In this document: positions 1 to 9,616 of the stretch, piece after piece
Layout: each line of letters begins with the position of its first letter
Position numbering within the stretch: position 1 is the first letter of the stretch
Origin: Bog-473 sp963728845
GTDB taxonomy: Bacteria; Actinomycetota; Acidimicrobiia; Acidimicrobiales; RAAP-2
NCBI GenBank assembly: GCA_963728845.1
Contig: CAVSLS010000026.1
Coordinates: 186,001 to 250,000, forward strand
DNA: 64,000 nucleotides
Reading direction: 5' to 3'
Translations under genes and position numbers: made by a program
The notes under the pieces: model-generated
Told to the model about the DNA's origin: nothing
Database searches by the model: none
Seen by the model: the letters and a program-made list of their open reading frames with translations, nothing else

Positions 1-2762
1 GGGTCATCACGACGGTGAGGCGGTCGGCGGCGGACGCGCCGCCGAGTGTCGACAGCATCTGTGTCGGCATCTCGATGACCTCGTGCACCTGTTGGCCGGG
101 GATCTCGATCTCGGAGAAGCCGACGGCGGCGGCGGCGGACGGTGGCGCGCTGTCGTTGGTCGTGCTCTCGATCGTGACCCGCAGCGTGTGGAACGTGCGG
201 GAGGGGAACGTCAGCGTCTGGCCGCTCGTCACGTGCGACGCCGCGGTCAGCTCGTAGCGGACCGGGTCCTTGCCGTCGAAGGTCAGCGTCACGGCCGCCA
301 CCCAGCGCGAGCGGTCGCCGCTCTGGGGTTGGACCACCGTGATGTGGTCGGTCGTGACCGCGTTGGCGAATCCGGCCTGCCACCACAGGCCCCGGGGGTC
401 GCTCACGAAGGTGCCGGCGGTCCACGCCGTGTCGAAGTTGCCGTCGATGGCGCTGTAGGCCCGGTTCTCGGGGGTGTACGAGACCGGGTTGCCGTAGCTG
501 CTGGCGGTGACGCTCACCGCGCCGGCGTAGCTCGCGTACGACTTGGAGGTGATGCTCGTTCCCGGGAAGAGCTCGATGGGGCTGTCGCTCGGGTCGTTCT
601 TGGCGGGGTTCTCGCTCGGCGTCTCGGTGTAGCCGGCGTTGGCGGTGAGCGTGTCCCAGCGGAACGCCTGCTTGCGGTTCGTGTCGGTCAGCACCAGCTG
701 GGAATCCTGCGCCGCCAGGTCTCGCAGCCGCTCCGGGTCGTGTGCGAGCGTGCCCGCGTAGTAGACGGCGCTGCCGGTGTCGAGGAGGCCGAGCCCCGCC
801 AGGTTGTTCAAGCCGGTGGCGTCGCCCTCCATCACGATCGCCCCGGTGTCCGATTCGCCCCGGACGAGAGGACGCGGGTCGGGCACCGTGTAGGTGACGA
901 TGGGCGACGGCCAGCCGGGGTTGCCCGGTACGGAGAGATCCTGCTCGTTGAGCGTCGAGCCGATGGAGATGTTGGGCCGCGGCGCCCCGAAGGAGACCGG
1001 GTCGGCCAGCCCCAGCGGGGTCTGTGCGAGCTGGAGCGCGAGCAGCTGGGGTTGGGGCACCCCGTAGCGCTCGTACTGCTGGTCGTACTCCACCATGAGG
1101 TCTCCCGCGCCCATCAGCCGGGCCATCGGGGCCAGCGCGTTCATGTTGGCGGTGCCGTCCTGGAGCGGTGCGTCGGTCGCATAGAGCGTGTCCGCCGTGG
1201 CGATGGAGCCCATGATCTGTTGCTCCCGGGTCACGAAGTCCCGGTCGAGCAGCGCCGGCTGGGGAGCGTCGACCGTGTCACCCCAGCGGTAGGCGGCGAA
1301 GTCGTTTCCCGGGATGGCGAAGACTCGGGTGCCGGGGTGCGTCGAGTTCAGGTGCTCGATGGCGGCCAGCTGGTAGCCGGGCAGCGTCGCCGGCTGGGTG
1401 AAGTTGTTGGCGATGGTGTCGCCGAGGAAGAGGGAGGGGTTGTTCGCCACCACGAGCCCCGCCACGAGCATCGCCGTGACGAGGCCGGCCACCGAGAGGC
1501 GGTTCCACAGCGCCGTGAGGCCGCTGGCGAGCAGCATGACGAGCGCCAGCAGCACGAGCGGGGTGGCGCGGTCCGTCGAGCGGAGCGCCAGTCCCGCCGT
1601 CGTGTCGGTCATGAACGCCTTCAGCTGCCGGCCGATCACCGTCGGGTTGGAGAACGGAAAAGGCCCGACGGAGAGCACCAGGCCCACGAAGAGGAGCACG
1701 AGGAAGTAGGCGCGCTCGCGCCAGCGCACGAACGCGGCGGCCACGAGCGCCACCACGGGCACGGCGAAGGATGTCGCCAGCAGGGCGATGTCCTGGGTGT
1801 AGCGGATGGCCGCGTTGGTCCAGCTGCCGAGGTGGTCGGCGCCGTAGAAGTACCAGTAGCCGAGGCCGCGGACGACGTCCGCCGGGTTGGAGGTGGCCGA
1901 CGTCGAGGGGACGGTCTCGGTGAACTTGAGGACGTTGACGCCATAGGCCGCCTCCACCTGGAGGCCCGCGATCCACCAGACGCAGGCCCCCAGGGTCAGC
2001 AGGCCGATGCGGAGCGCCGTTCCCAGCGCGTGGCGCCAGGTCGACTCCCGCAGCACCACCACGGCGTAGAGGAGCCACAGGACCGGGCCGACCCCGACGT
2101 AGATGATGGAGCTGGCGTTGATGCCGCTGACGACCGCCACCACCACTGCGAAGAGTGCGGGTTCCCGCCATCCGCCCCGGCGCAGGGCGACGATGGTGAG
2201 GCCCAGCATGACGGGCAGGCCGGCCCAGGGGAGCAGGATCACCGAGATGCGCCCCGAGTACTGGAGGAAGTACGGCGACAGCATGTAGGCGAGTGCGGCC
2301 GCCACCGGCCCCGGGCCGCGCAGCCCGAGGATCCGCGACAGGTAGAGGACGCCGAGCCCGGCGGCGAAGAGGATGGACCCGAGCCACAGGCGCTGTGCCA
2401 CCCAGACCGGCACGTCGAGCAGGTGGAAGACCGCGAAGAACGGTCCCATCGGCAGCAGGTAGCCGATGTACTCGTGGCTGACCGTGCCGAGGCCCACCGT
2501 CGGGTTCCACATGAACGCGACCTGGCTGAGGAACCGGGTCGGGTCGAGGTAGAGGTAGGTCTTGGTGTCCGGGGTGACGACGCCCGGCCGCACCACCAGC
2601 AGCGGGGCGTAGGCCAAGGCGGCCAACACGACCGCCCCCCCGATCCACCACCAGCGCCCCCCGCTCCCCCCGGTCGACCACCAGTGGGTGCCCGTGACCC
2701 GTACCGGCCGCGGGCGCGGCGTGCCGCCCCCGGGGGGCGGTGACGGTGGAGGACGAGGTCAT
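1..2762 (-). CDS. AftD-like alpha-(1->3)-arabinofuranosyltransferase (DUF3367), partial, frameshifted near start
   Basis: The minus strand is open from about 2758 to the left edge, so the C-terminus lies outside the window. It encodes a polytopic membrane protein: a first hydrophobic segment (AVVLAALAYAPLLVV), then a periplasmic-type motif GVVTPDTKTYLYLDP, several more hydrophobic helices, and a long soluble region. Near the visible end is an F5/8 type C (discoidin-like) carbohydrate-binding stretch, with VTASSYGNPVSYTPENRAYS and later LWWQAGF. This architecture is that of AftD/DUF3367 enzymes, which transfer arabinofuranose from a polyprenyl donor to cell-wall glycans on the outer face of the membrane. 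The frame has no start codon before the first helix. The ATG at 2762 gives a sensible N-terminus (MTSSSTVTAP) but joins the main frame only if one base is shifted in the C5G6 run at 2727-2737. Family call is solid; substrate is inferred. Confidence 0.82.
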
Positions 2763-2836
2763 GGAGGGGCCGGAAGGTCGCCGGGTAGCATAAGCAGGCA
2801 GCGCCACCCCGGCGTGTCACGCGAAGGGAGGCGCCC

Positions 2837-3649
2837 GTGGCCACCGGCACCAAGAGCCGCCTCACGGGCGAGCGACCCCAGCAGGGGGTGACCCCGGACT
2901 CGTTGCTCGCCCTGCACGAGGCGGGGTATCGGGCCGTCCTGGACCGCATCGGAGAGGGGCGCATCCTCGACGTCGGATGTGGGCAGGGGTTCGAGTCGGC
3001 CCGGTTGCTCCGACCCGGGTGCGAGGTCGTGGGGGTGGACTACTCGTCCGACGCGGTCAGCACGGCCGCCGCCCGGTACGGCCCCGGCGGCCTCCGGGTG
3101 GCGCAGATGGACGCCCTGGGCCTGGCCTTCGGGACCGCCAGCTTCGATGCGGCGTGCTCGTCCCACCTCATCGAGCACTTCACCGATCCCGAGTCCCATG
3201 TCGCCGAGCTGGCCCGTGTCCTCAAGGACGGCGGCCTCGCCTGCGTGCTCACCCCGAACAAGCCGGCCGACTTCGAGAACCCCTTCCACCTCCACCTCTT
3301 CGAGCGGGACGAACTGCGGACGATGCTCGAGCGCCACTTCGGTGACGTGTGGCTCGGCGGGGTCGACGCCGCCCCCCACGTGAAGGCGGACTTCGAAGCC
3401 CGCCGGGTCCGGGCGGGCAAGGTGCTCCGCCTCGACGCCTTCGACCTCCGGCACCGCATGCCGTACTCGTGGTACGTCTGGGCGTACACGAGGCTGCTGC
3501 CACTGGCCTACAGGCTCGTGGCCCGTCAGGACACCGGGGGCGCCACGGGCATCACGGCGGACGACTGGTTCGTGACCGACGACCCCGACGACACCACACT
3601 CGTCCTGTTCGGCGTCGCCCGCCTGCCGCGCCGGGGGTCCGCCCGCTGA
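2837..3649 (+). CDS. Class I SAM-dependent methyltransferase
   Basis: A 270-residue protein starting at GTG with a strong Shine-Dalgarno AAGGGAGG at 2824-2831. Residues 44-51 (LDVGCGQG) form the glycine-rich SAM-binding loop, followed by an acidic residue in VVGVDYSS at the end of the second strand and the post-motif FDAACSSHLIEHF, as in the Methyltransf_11/UbiE-like fold. The C-terminal 100 residues are not diagnostic, so the acceptor substrate is unknown. It is divergent from the arabinosyltransferase gene on its left and its stop codon overlaps the coaE start by one base (TGATG), so the two are probably co-transcribed. A role in cell-surface glycan or lipid modification is possible from the left-hand neighbour only. 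Confidence 0.85.
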   Translation: MATGTKSRLTGERPQQGVTPDSLLALHEAGYRAVLDRIGEGRILDVGCGQGFESARLLRPGCEVVGVDYSSDAVSTAAARYGPGGLRVAQMDALGLAFGTASFDAACSSHLIEHFTDPESHVAELARVLKDGGLACVLTPNKPADFENPFHLHLFERDELRTMLERHFGDVWLGGVDAAPHVKADFEARRVRAGKVLRLDAFDLRHRMPYSWYVWAYTRLLPLAYRLVARQDTGGATGITADDWFVTDDPDDTTLVLFGVARLPRRGSAR

Positions 3650-4269
3650 TGCTCGCCGTCGGCCTGACCGGCGGCATCGGCTCGGGCAAGTCGTCCGTCG
3701 CCGACTTGCTGGCCGAACGGGGCGCCGTGCTCATCGACGCCGACCAGGTGGCCCGCGACGTGGTCGCACCGGGCGGCCCCGCCTACCAGCCGCTGATCGA
3801 TCGATTCGGGACGGGGATCGTGGCCGCGGACGGGACCATCGACCGCAAGGCCCTGGCGGCGGTGGCCTTTGCCGACGAGGAGACCCGGCTGGAGCTCAAC
3901 GCCATGACGCACCCGGCCATCGGGATGTCCATGCTGGCGGCCCGTGACGCGCTGCGGGACACCGACAAGATCGTGATCCTGGCCATCCCGCTCCTGACCG
4001 CCGCCCACCGCGACACGGTCGGGCTGGACGTGGTCGTGGTGGTCGACTGCCCGACCGACGTCGCGCTCGAGCGCCTGGTGTCCCAGCGCGGCTTCGAGCG
4101 GGCGGATGCCGAGGCCCGGATCCGGTCCCAGATCTCCCGGGAGGAGCGGCTTCAAGAGGCGGACTACGTGGTGGACAACTCGGGCGACCGGGCCGCCCTG
4201 GAGGGCGAGGTGGCCAAGCTGTGGGACTGGCTGCTCGGTGCCGCGGCCGAGCGACGGGCCCACGCCTGA
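3649..4269 (+). CDS. coaE: Dephospho-CoA kinase
   Basis: 206 residues, the normal length for CoaE, which phosphorylates dephospho-CoA at the ribose 3'-OH in the last step of coenzyme A synthesis in the cytosol. The P-loop GLTGGIGSGKS lies at residues 5-15, followed by the typical LIDADQVARDVV segment that binds the substrate. The ATG overlaps the methyltransferase stop codon; a much longer upstream extension of the same frame is a shadow and was not used. uvrB follows 33 bases downstream, and coaE-uvrB linkage is common in Actinobacteria. Confidence 0.95.
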   Translation: MLAVGLTGGIGSGKSSVADLLAERGAVLIDADQVARDVVAPGGPAYQPLIDRFGTGIVAADGTIDRKALAAVAFADEETRLELNAMTHPAIGMSMLAARDALRDTDKIVILAIPLLTAAHRDTVGLDVVVVVDCPTDVALERLVSQRGFERADAEARIRSQISREERLQEADYVVDNSGDRAALEGEVAKLWDWLLGAAAERRAHA

Positions 4270-4302
4270 ACGGTCACACCCCCCGGGTAGCCTCGCGGAG
4301 CC

Positions 4303-6342
4303 ATGCCCGATTTCGAGGTCATCTCCCCGTTCAGACCCTCGGGCGACCAGCCGGGAGCGATCACCGCGCTGGCCGAAGGCGTCCGGCGCGGCGATCGCTA
4401 CCAGACGCTGCAGGGCATCACCGGCTCTGGCAAGACGGCGACGATCGCCTGGATGATCGAACAGGTCCAGCGGCCGACGCTGATCATCGAGCCGAACAAG
4501 TCGCTGGCCGCCCAATTGTCCTCGGAGCTGCGTGAGCTCTTCCCCAAGAACCGTGTCGAGTTCTTCGTGTCGTACTACGACTACTACCAGCCCGAGGCCT
4601 ATCTGCCCTCGACGGACACCTATATAGAGAAGGACTCGTCCATCAACGACGAGATCGACCGGCTGCGCCACGCCACGACGTCCTCCCTGCTCATGCGGCG
4701 GGACGTGATCGTGGTGGCCTCGGTCTCGTGCATCTACGGCCTGGGCTCGCCCGAGGAGTACCGCGACCGGATCCTCGGCGTCGCGGTCGGGGACCAGATG
4801 GACCAGCGGGACATGTTGCGCCGGCTGGTCGACCTCCAGTACGCGCGCAACGACGTGAACCTGGTGCGGGGCACGTTCCGGGCCCGGGGCGACACCGTGG
4901 AGATCCACCCGGCGTACGAGGAGCAGGCGCTGCGGGTGGAGCTGTTCGGCGACACGATCGAGCGCATCGTGCCGTTCGACGTGCTGACGGGCGAGATGGG
5001 CGACGAGCTGGAGGACGTCGCCGTCTACGCCGCCACCCACTACGTGACCGGCGACGAGATCATCCAGCGCGCCGTCGGCACCATCGAGGTGGAGCTGCGC
5101 GAGCGGCTCCAGGAGTTCGAGAAGGAGGGCAAGCTGCTCGAGGCGCAGCGCCTCCGCGTGCGCACCGAGCACGATCTCGAGATGCTGGCCGAGACGGGCG
5201 TGTGCTCCGGGGTGGAGAACTACAGCCGGCATCTCGACGGACGGGCGGCGGGGGAGACCCCCTACACGCTGCTCGACTTCTTCCCCAAGGACTACCTGTG
5301 CGTCATCGACGAGAGCCACGTCGCCGTCCCGCAGCTGCACGGGCAGTACGCCGGCGACCGCTCCCGCAAGGACGTGCTGGTCGAGCACGGCTTCCGCCTG
5401 CCCTCGGCGCGGGACAACCGGCCGCTGCGCTTCGACGAGTTCGTCGACCGCGTGCCCCAGGCCGTCTTCGTGTCGGCGACGCCCGGCCCCTTCGAAGCCG
5501 AGCACTCGACCCAGATGGTGGAGCAGGTGATCCGCCCCACCGGCCTCGTCGACCCCGAGGTGGCGATCATGCCCACCAAGGGCCAGGTGGACGACCTGCT
5601 CGCTCGTATCGCCCGCACGGTGGAGGCGGGCGGGCGCGTCCTGGTCACGACGCTGACCAAGAAGATGGCGGAGGACCTGACGGACTACCTGGCCGACGCC
5701 GGGGTCCGCGTGCAGTACCTGCACTCCGACATCGACACCATCACCCGGATCGAGATCCTGCGCGAGCTGCGACTCGGCACGATCGACGTGCTCGTCGGCA
5801 TCAACCTGCTCCGCGAGGGGCTCGACCTCCCCGAGGTGGCCCTGGTCGCCATTCTCGACGCCGACAAGGAGGGCTTCCTGCGCAGCGCCTCCTCGCTCAT
5901 CCAGACCATGGGCCGGGCCGCCCGCAACGTCGACGGCACGGTCGTCCTGTATGCCGACACCGTGACCGACTCCATGCGCGAGGCGGTCTCGGTGACCCAG
6001 CGCCGCCGCGAGCTCCAGCTGGCCTACAACCGGGAGCACGGGATCGACCCCCAGACGATCCGCAAGTCGGTCACCGACATCCTCGAGCGGCTGCGCGGGA
6101 CGAGCGGCGGGGTGGCCAAGGCCGGCCGCAGCCGGGCCGAGGTGCGCAAGAACGCGGCCGTCCGGGGCAACCGCCGTCCGACGCTCCTCGCCGAGGGTGA
6201 TGCGTCGACGCCCGCGGCGGCCATGGAGCTGATGGGGCAGCTGGAGGCCGAGATGAAAGCGGCCGCCGCCGAGCTCCGCTACGAGGAGGCGGCGCTGCTG
6301 CGGGACGAGATCGCCGAGTTGCGCGCCACCATCCCCGGCTGA
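4303..6342 (+). CDS. uvrB: Excinuclease ABC subunit B
   Basis: 679 residues, full length. UvrB is the damage-verifying helicase-like subunit of nucleotide excision repair: UvrA loads it onto the lesion and UvrC then incises. Walker A is GITGSGKT at residues 38-45; the beta-hairpin used for strand separation is seen in SYYDYYQPEAY near residue 95; the DEAD-like box is DESH in CVIDESHVAV; helicase motif VI is QTMGRAARN. The C-terminal UVR domain (MGQLEAEMKAAAAELRYEEA), which contacts UvrC, is present. uvrA (14.7 kb) and uvrC (19.8 kb) are also in this window. The gene ends 4 bases before a convergent permease gene. Confidence 0.97.
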   Translation: MPDFEVISPFRPSGDQPGAITALAEGVRRGDRYQTLQGITGSGKTATIAWMIEQVQRPTLIIEPNKSLAAQLSSELRELFPKNRVEFFVSYYDYYQPEAYLPSTDTYIEKDSSINDEIDRLRHATTSSLLMRRDVIVVASVSCIYGLGSPEEYRDRILGVAVGDQMDQRDMLRRLVDLQYARNDVNLVRGTFRARGDTVEIHPAYEEQALRVELFGDTIERIVPFDVLTGEMGDELEDVAVYAATHYVTGDEIIQRAVGTIEVELRERLQEFEKEGKLLEAQRLRVRTEHDLEMLAETGVCSGVENYSRHLDGRAAGETPYTLLDFFPKDYLCVIDESHVAVPQLHGQYAGDRSRKDVLVEHGFRLPSARDNRPLRFDEFVDRVPQAVFVSATPGPFEAEHSTQMVEQVIRPTGLVDPEVAIMPTKGQVDDLLARIARTVEAGGRVLVTTLTKKMAEDLTDYLADAGVRVQYLHSDIDTITRIEILRELRLGTIDVLVGINLLREGLDLPEVALVAILDADKEGFLRSASSLIQTMGRAARNVDGTVVLYADTVTDSMREAVSVTQRRRELQLAYNREHGIDPQTIRKSVTDILERLRGTSGGVAKAGRSRAEVRKNAAVRGNRRPTLLAEGDASTPAAAMELMGQLEAEMKAAAAELRYEEAALLRDEIAELRATIPG

Positions 6343-6346
6343 GCGC

Positions 6347-7168
6347 TCAACCCTTGATGGCGCCGCCCAGGGAGAAGCCCGCACCGACCCATTTCGTGAC
6401 GGCCAGGTAGAGCAGCACCGGGGGCAACGAGTAAAGGATTGCGAAGGCGGCGACCTGGCCGTAATTGACCCCGTACTGGCTGAAATAGCCATAGATGGTC
6501 ACGGAAGCGGGCTCGTTGTTGCCTTGGAGGAGGATCAGGGGCACGAAGAAGTTCCCCCAGGCGTTGACGAAGGTGTACACCGCGATGACGCACAGCCCGG
6601 GAAGGACCAGTGGCAGGACGATGCGACGGAGCGAGCCGAAACGCGAGTTCCCGTCGATCCAGGCCGACTCCTCGAGCTCCAAGGGGACCGCGTCAATGAA
6701 CGAGCGGCCGACCCACGTGGCGAACGGGAGCGATGTGGCCGTGAGGAACCATACGGTCCAGAACTTCGAGTTGATGAAGTTGGCCGACACGTAGAAGTCG
6801 TACGTGGGGATCATGAGGGCGATGATCGGAAGGGACGCCATGAAGGCGAGCGTGTAGACGAACCAGATCTGCACCCGCGAGCGGTAGCGCGAGAGGGGGT
6901 AGGCGGCGACGATCCCGACGACGGTCGTGATCACCGTCGTCCCCACCGCGAGATACATGGAGTTGCCCAGCGCGGACAGGAAGCTCCCGTGCAGCACGCT
7001 CTGGAAGTTCTTCAGTGTGATCGGTCCTCCGCCTCCGATCGTCAGATTGCCGTGGGTCTTGAATGCCGTGACCAACAGCCAGACGAAGGGCACCAAGAAG
7101 ATGAGACCCACGACCGACATGGCGATCGACGGGGCCAGCAGGCCGGTGCGGTCGTTGCGCGTCGCCAT
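6347..7168 (-). CDS. Carbohydrate ABC transporter permease (MalG type)
   Basis: 273 residues with about six hydrophobic helices and the EAA loop (LEESAWIDG followed by FGSLRRIVLPLVLPG) that couples to the ATPase. This is the inner-membrane MalG/CUT1-type permease. It is the last gene of a five-gene minus-strand operon: GH38-SIS fusion, ATPase, binding protein, MalF-type permease, this gene. Six bases separate it from the preceding permease stop. Substrate is inferred to be a mannose-containing glycoside or oligosaccharide from the mannosidase in the operon. Confidence 0.92.
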   Translation of the reverse strand: MATRNDRTGLLAPSIAMSVVGLIFLVPFVWLLVTAFKTHGNLTIGGGGPITLKNFQSVLHGSFLSALGNSMYLAVGTTVITTVVGIVAAYPLSRYRSRVQIWFVYTLAFMASLPIIALMIPTYDFYVSANFINSKFWTVWFLTATSLPFATWVGRSFIDAVPLELEESAWIDGNSRFGSLRRIVLPLVLPGLCVIAVYTFVNAWGNFFVPLILLQGNNEPASVTIYGYFSQYGVNYGQVAAFAILYSLPPVLLYLAVTKWVGAGFSLGGAIKG

Positions 7169-7174
7169 GGCCGC

Positions 7175-8155
7175 TTACCGCATCTCCGCCAGCGAGCCCT
7201 GACGCCGCAGCAACCGGATGTAGAGCGCGGCGAGGATGGCCCCGATCACGAGCAGTACCACCGCGATGGCCGTGCCGTAGGCGAGCTCGTAATTGGAGAA
7301 CGCCTGGCGGTACATGAAGACCGAGAGGACGTTGGAGGCGTTCCCGGGTCCTCCACCGGTCATGGCGTAGATGAGCGAGAAGTCGTTCAGCGTGGCGAGG
7401 GTGATGATCACCAGGTCCACCACGATCGCCGACGAGAGGAGCGGGATCGTGAGCCGGGTCAGCCGCCGCCAGCCGCCTGCGCCGTCCACCTCGGCCGCGT
7501 CGATCAGATCGGTGGGTATTCCGTCGAGTGCAGCGGAGAAGAGGAGGAACGAGAACGCGGCGCCGCGCCAGGCGTTGGCGAGGCTCACGGCGAGCATGGG
7601 GTTGGTGACCAGCCAACTCTGGTAGTTCAAGCCGAACAGGTGGTACCCCTGCTGCATGACGCCGCCGTCGCTCAGGAGGACGAACCACATGTAGGACGTC
7701 ACGATCTCGGGGATCAGCCATGCGACGATGACGATGGCGCCGACCGTGGCGCGGACGGCGTATGCGGATCGGGACAGGAAGTAGGCCAGCAGGAAGCCGA
7801 GCACGGCTTGTCCGAGGTAACCGGAGACGACGAGGTAGTAGATGCTCTTGCCGACGGAGTCGAGCAGCCCGCTGCCGGTGGAGAAGAGCTGCTTGTAGTT
7901 GGCGAACCCGATGAACTGGTAGTGGGTTGCCGTCGGTCCGGTGACCGTCATGTTGGTGAACGACAGGACGAAGGTCCAGACGGCCGGCCAGCCCATGAAG
8001 ACGAGGACCACGACGAGCATCGGGGCGACCATCGTGAGGCCCGTCAAGCGGCGGCGCAGAGGGGTCTCGACGGTGACGTTCTTGGCACGTCCGATAGGAG
8101 CGGCGCTCGGGCCTTCCTTGGGCAGTTCGCGACCCAGGTCGACGACCTGGCTCAT
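7175..8155 (-). CDS. Carbohydrate ABC transporter permease (MalF type)
   Basis: 326 residues. A hydrophilic N-terminal tail of about 38 residues precedes the first helix (TMVAPMLVVVLVFMGWPAVW), as in CUT1-family MalF/UgpA permeases. The EAA loop is visible as DLIDAAEVDGAGGWRRLTRL. The start codon overlaps the binding-protein stop by four bases (8152-8155), which indicates translational coupling. It should form the membrane heterodimer with the MalG-type permease immediately downstream. Confidence 0.92.
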   Translation of the reverse strand: MSQVVDLGRELPKEGPSAAPIGRAKNVTVETPLRRRLTGLTMVAPMLVVVLVFMGWPAVWTFVLSFTNMTVTGPTATHYQFIGFANYKQLFSTGSGLLDSVGKSIYYLVVSGYLGQAVLGFLLAYFLSRSAYAVRATVGAIVIVAWLIPEIVTSYMWFVLLSDGGVMQQGYHLFGLNYQSWLVTNPMLAVSLANAWRGAAFSFLLFSAALDGIPTDLIDAAEVDGAGGWRRLTRLTIPLLSSAIVVDLVIITLATLNDFSLIYAMTGGGPGNASNVLSVFMYRQAFSNYELAYGTAIAVVLLVIGAILAALYIRLLRRQGSLAEMR

Positions 8156-9600
8156 TTCCTCATTCGCTCCACGTTGCCGGAGCCGACGATCTGGGTCACC
8201 TGGCTGGCATAGCTCGCCGCGGCCTGGCTCGGGGTCATGGAGCGCGTGGAGACTTGCTCCGTGAGCTGCTGGATCACGTTGGACACCTGGACGTAGGTGG
8301 GGAGGTTGGGTCGGAACGTCGTGTAGGGGAGCTGGGCCGACGCGAACTTGGACACGGGGTTGACCTTCACCGCCGCCTGCCAGGCCGGCTGCGTGAGGAC
8401 GTCCGCCCGGGGCGGCAGGTTGCCCGAGGCGGGGTCGAAGGAGGCAAGGAGCGAAGCGGATGACGCCGCTTCAATGAACGCCTGCGACAGGCTGGGGTGG
8501 GGTGCCAGGCTCGGCACCGAGAGCGCCCACCCCCCGGACTGGTTCGTGTACCCCGGTGCGCCCCCCGCCTGGGTGGGCAGGGCTGCCTCGCCGTAGGCGC
8601 TGGAGAAGCCGGGCCACGGTGCCAGTCCTCCGGGCACGTAGGCCGTGGCGACCCAGCTTCCGTCGAAGACGATGCCGACCTGCTGGTGGGGCATCAGGGT
8701 CAGGGCAACCGTGGCGTCCGCGTTGGGGTTGGACCACATCGACTCGGGTTCCTCGAGCGGCTGCATCTGCGACAGGAGGTTCCACGTGGCGTTGAAGCCG
8801 GGGCCCGAGATCTCCCACTTGTGCGTGGTGTAGTCGTAGAGGCGGTCACTGGTGCCATTGAGGAACACCTCGAACCCCCGGAAGGCGGAGGCCTCCCCGA
8901 CGGCCTGGCCCGTGTAGATCCACAGGGGGATGGCACCGTTGTCGTGGCGGTTGATCGCCCGGGCAGCCGCGAGCACGTCGCCCCAACTGTGCGGCTGCCA
9001 CGTCGCCGGCAGCCCGGCCTGCTTGAAGAGCTTGCGGCTGTAGTAGATCAGCTGCACGTCCGTGCTGTTCATCGCACCGTAGACCTTGCCGTTGTACGAC
9101 GCGTCGCTCTTCATGGCGGGGTAGTAGGCGCTCCACCCGGGCCACGTCGTCAGCTGCGGCAGCGGTCGGAGGAATCCGGCACTGGCATCGGAGCCGATCA
9201 GGAAGGAGTCCTCGAACACGACGTCGGGCACCGTCCGGGCGCTGCGCTCGGTGAGGTCGACCTTGGAGTAGTACTCCGATTCCGAGCTGGTCGTGATCTC
9301 GTCGCCGACCACGTTCACGTTCGGGTAGGTCTTCTGCAATTGCTTGGCTGCTGCGTTGATCCAAGCCGGCATGATGTTGACCCCGGCCGGGTTGAAGCCG
9401 CTCCAATAGGCCACGGTCAGGGTCACAGACGGGCTTGCGCCGGCTTCTGCACCTCCGACCGTCAACGAGCCCAGTCCCGCGCTCGCGGCAGCGACGAGGG
9501 TGGCGATGCGTGCTGCGCGGCGTCTACGTCGGGGGAGGTTGGTCACAGATGCATCTTCCGTAAGCAGCGCAGGACCCGACAGGGGATTTGGTCCCTTCAT
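8152..9600 (-). CDS. Extracellular sugar-binding protein of ABC transporter
   Basis: Up to 482 residues. A basic run RRRRRAARIATLV is followed by a hydrophobic core and an Ala-rich cleavage region (GGAEAGAS), so it is secreted; no lipobox cysteine is seen. The mature part is of the SBP_bac_1 (MalE-like, cluster B) type, with TVAYWSGFNPAG at the start and IVFDGSWVATAY, a common hinge-region motif. The ATG at 9600 leaves 18 residues before the basic run. The in-frame GTG at 9546 (VTNLPRRRRR) gives a standard signal peptide and has GGAAG upstream, so it may be the true start. It captures the sugar for the two permeases encoded downstream. Confidence 0.9.
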   Translation of the reverse strand: MKGPNPLSGPALLTEDASVTNLPRRRRRAARIATLVAAASAGLGSLTVGGAEAGASPSVTLTVAYWSGFNPAGVNIMPAWINAAAKQLQKTYPNVNVVGDEITTSSESEYYSKVDLTERSARTVPDVVFEDSFLIGSDASAGFLRPLPQLTTWPGWSAYYPAMKSDASYNGKVYGAMNSTDVQLIYYSRKLFKQAGLPATWQPHSWGDVLAAARAINRHDNGAIPLWIYTGQAVGEASAFRGFEVFLNGTSDRLYDYTTHKWEISGPGFNATWNLLSQMQPLEEPESMWSNPNADATVALTLMPHQQVGIVFDGSWVATAYVPGGLAPWPGFSSAYGEAALPTQAGGAPGYTNQSGGWALSVPSLAPHPSLSQAFIEAASSASLLASFDPASGNLPPRADVLTQPAWQAAVKVNPVSKFASAQLPYTTFRPNLPTYVQVSNVIQQLTEQVSTRSMTPSQAAASYASQVTQIVGSGNVERMRK

Positions 9601-9616
9601 GAACGGGCGTCGGAGC

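Noticed and set aside
83..2743. 886-codon plus-strand open frame
   Set aside because: Arg/Gly/Val-rich shadow of the AftD-like gene; no domain motifs, while the minus frame has membrane helices and a discoidin-like domain.
3526..6492. 988-codon minus-strand open frame
   Set aside because: Antisense shadow of coaE and uvrB, with low-complexity composition.
6524..8212. 562-codon plus-strand open frame
   Set aside because: Antisense of the two permease genes, charged and repetitive.
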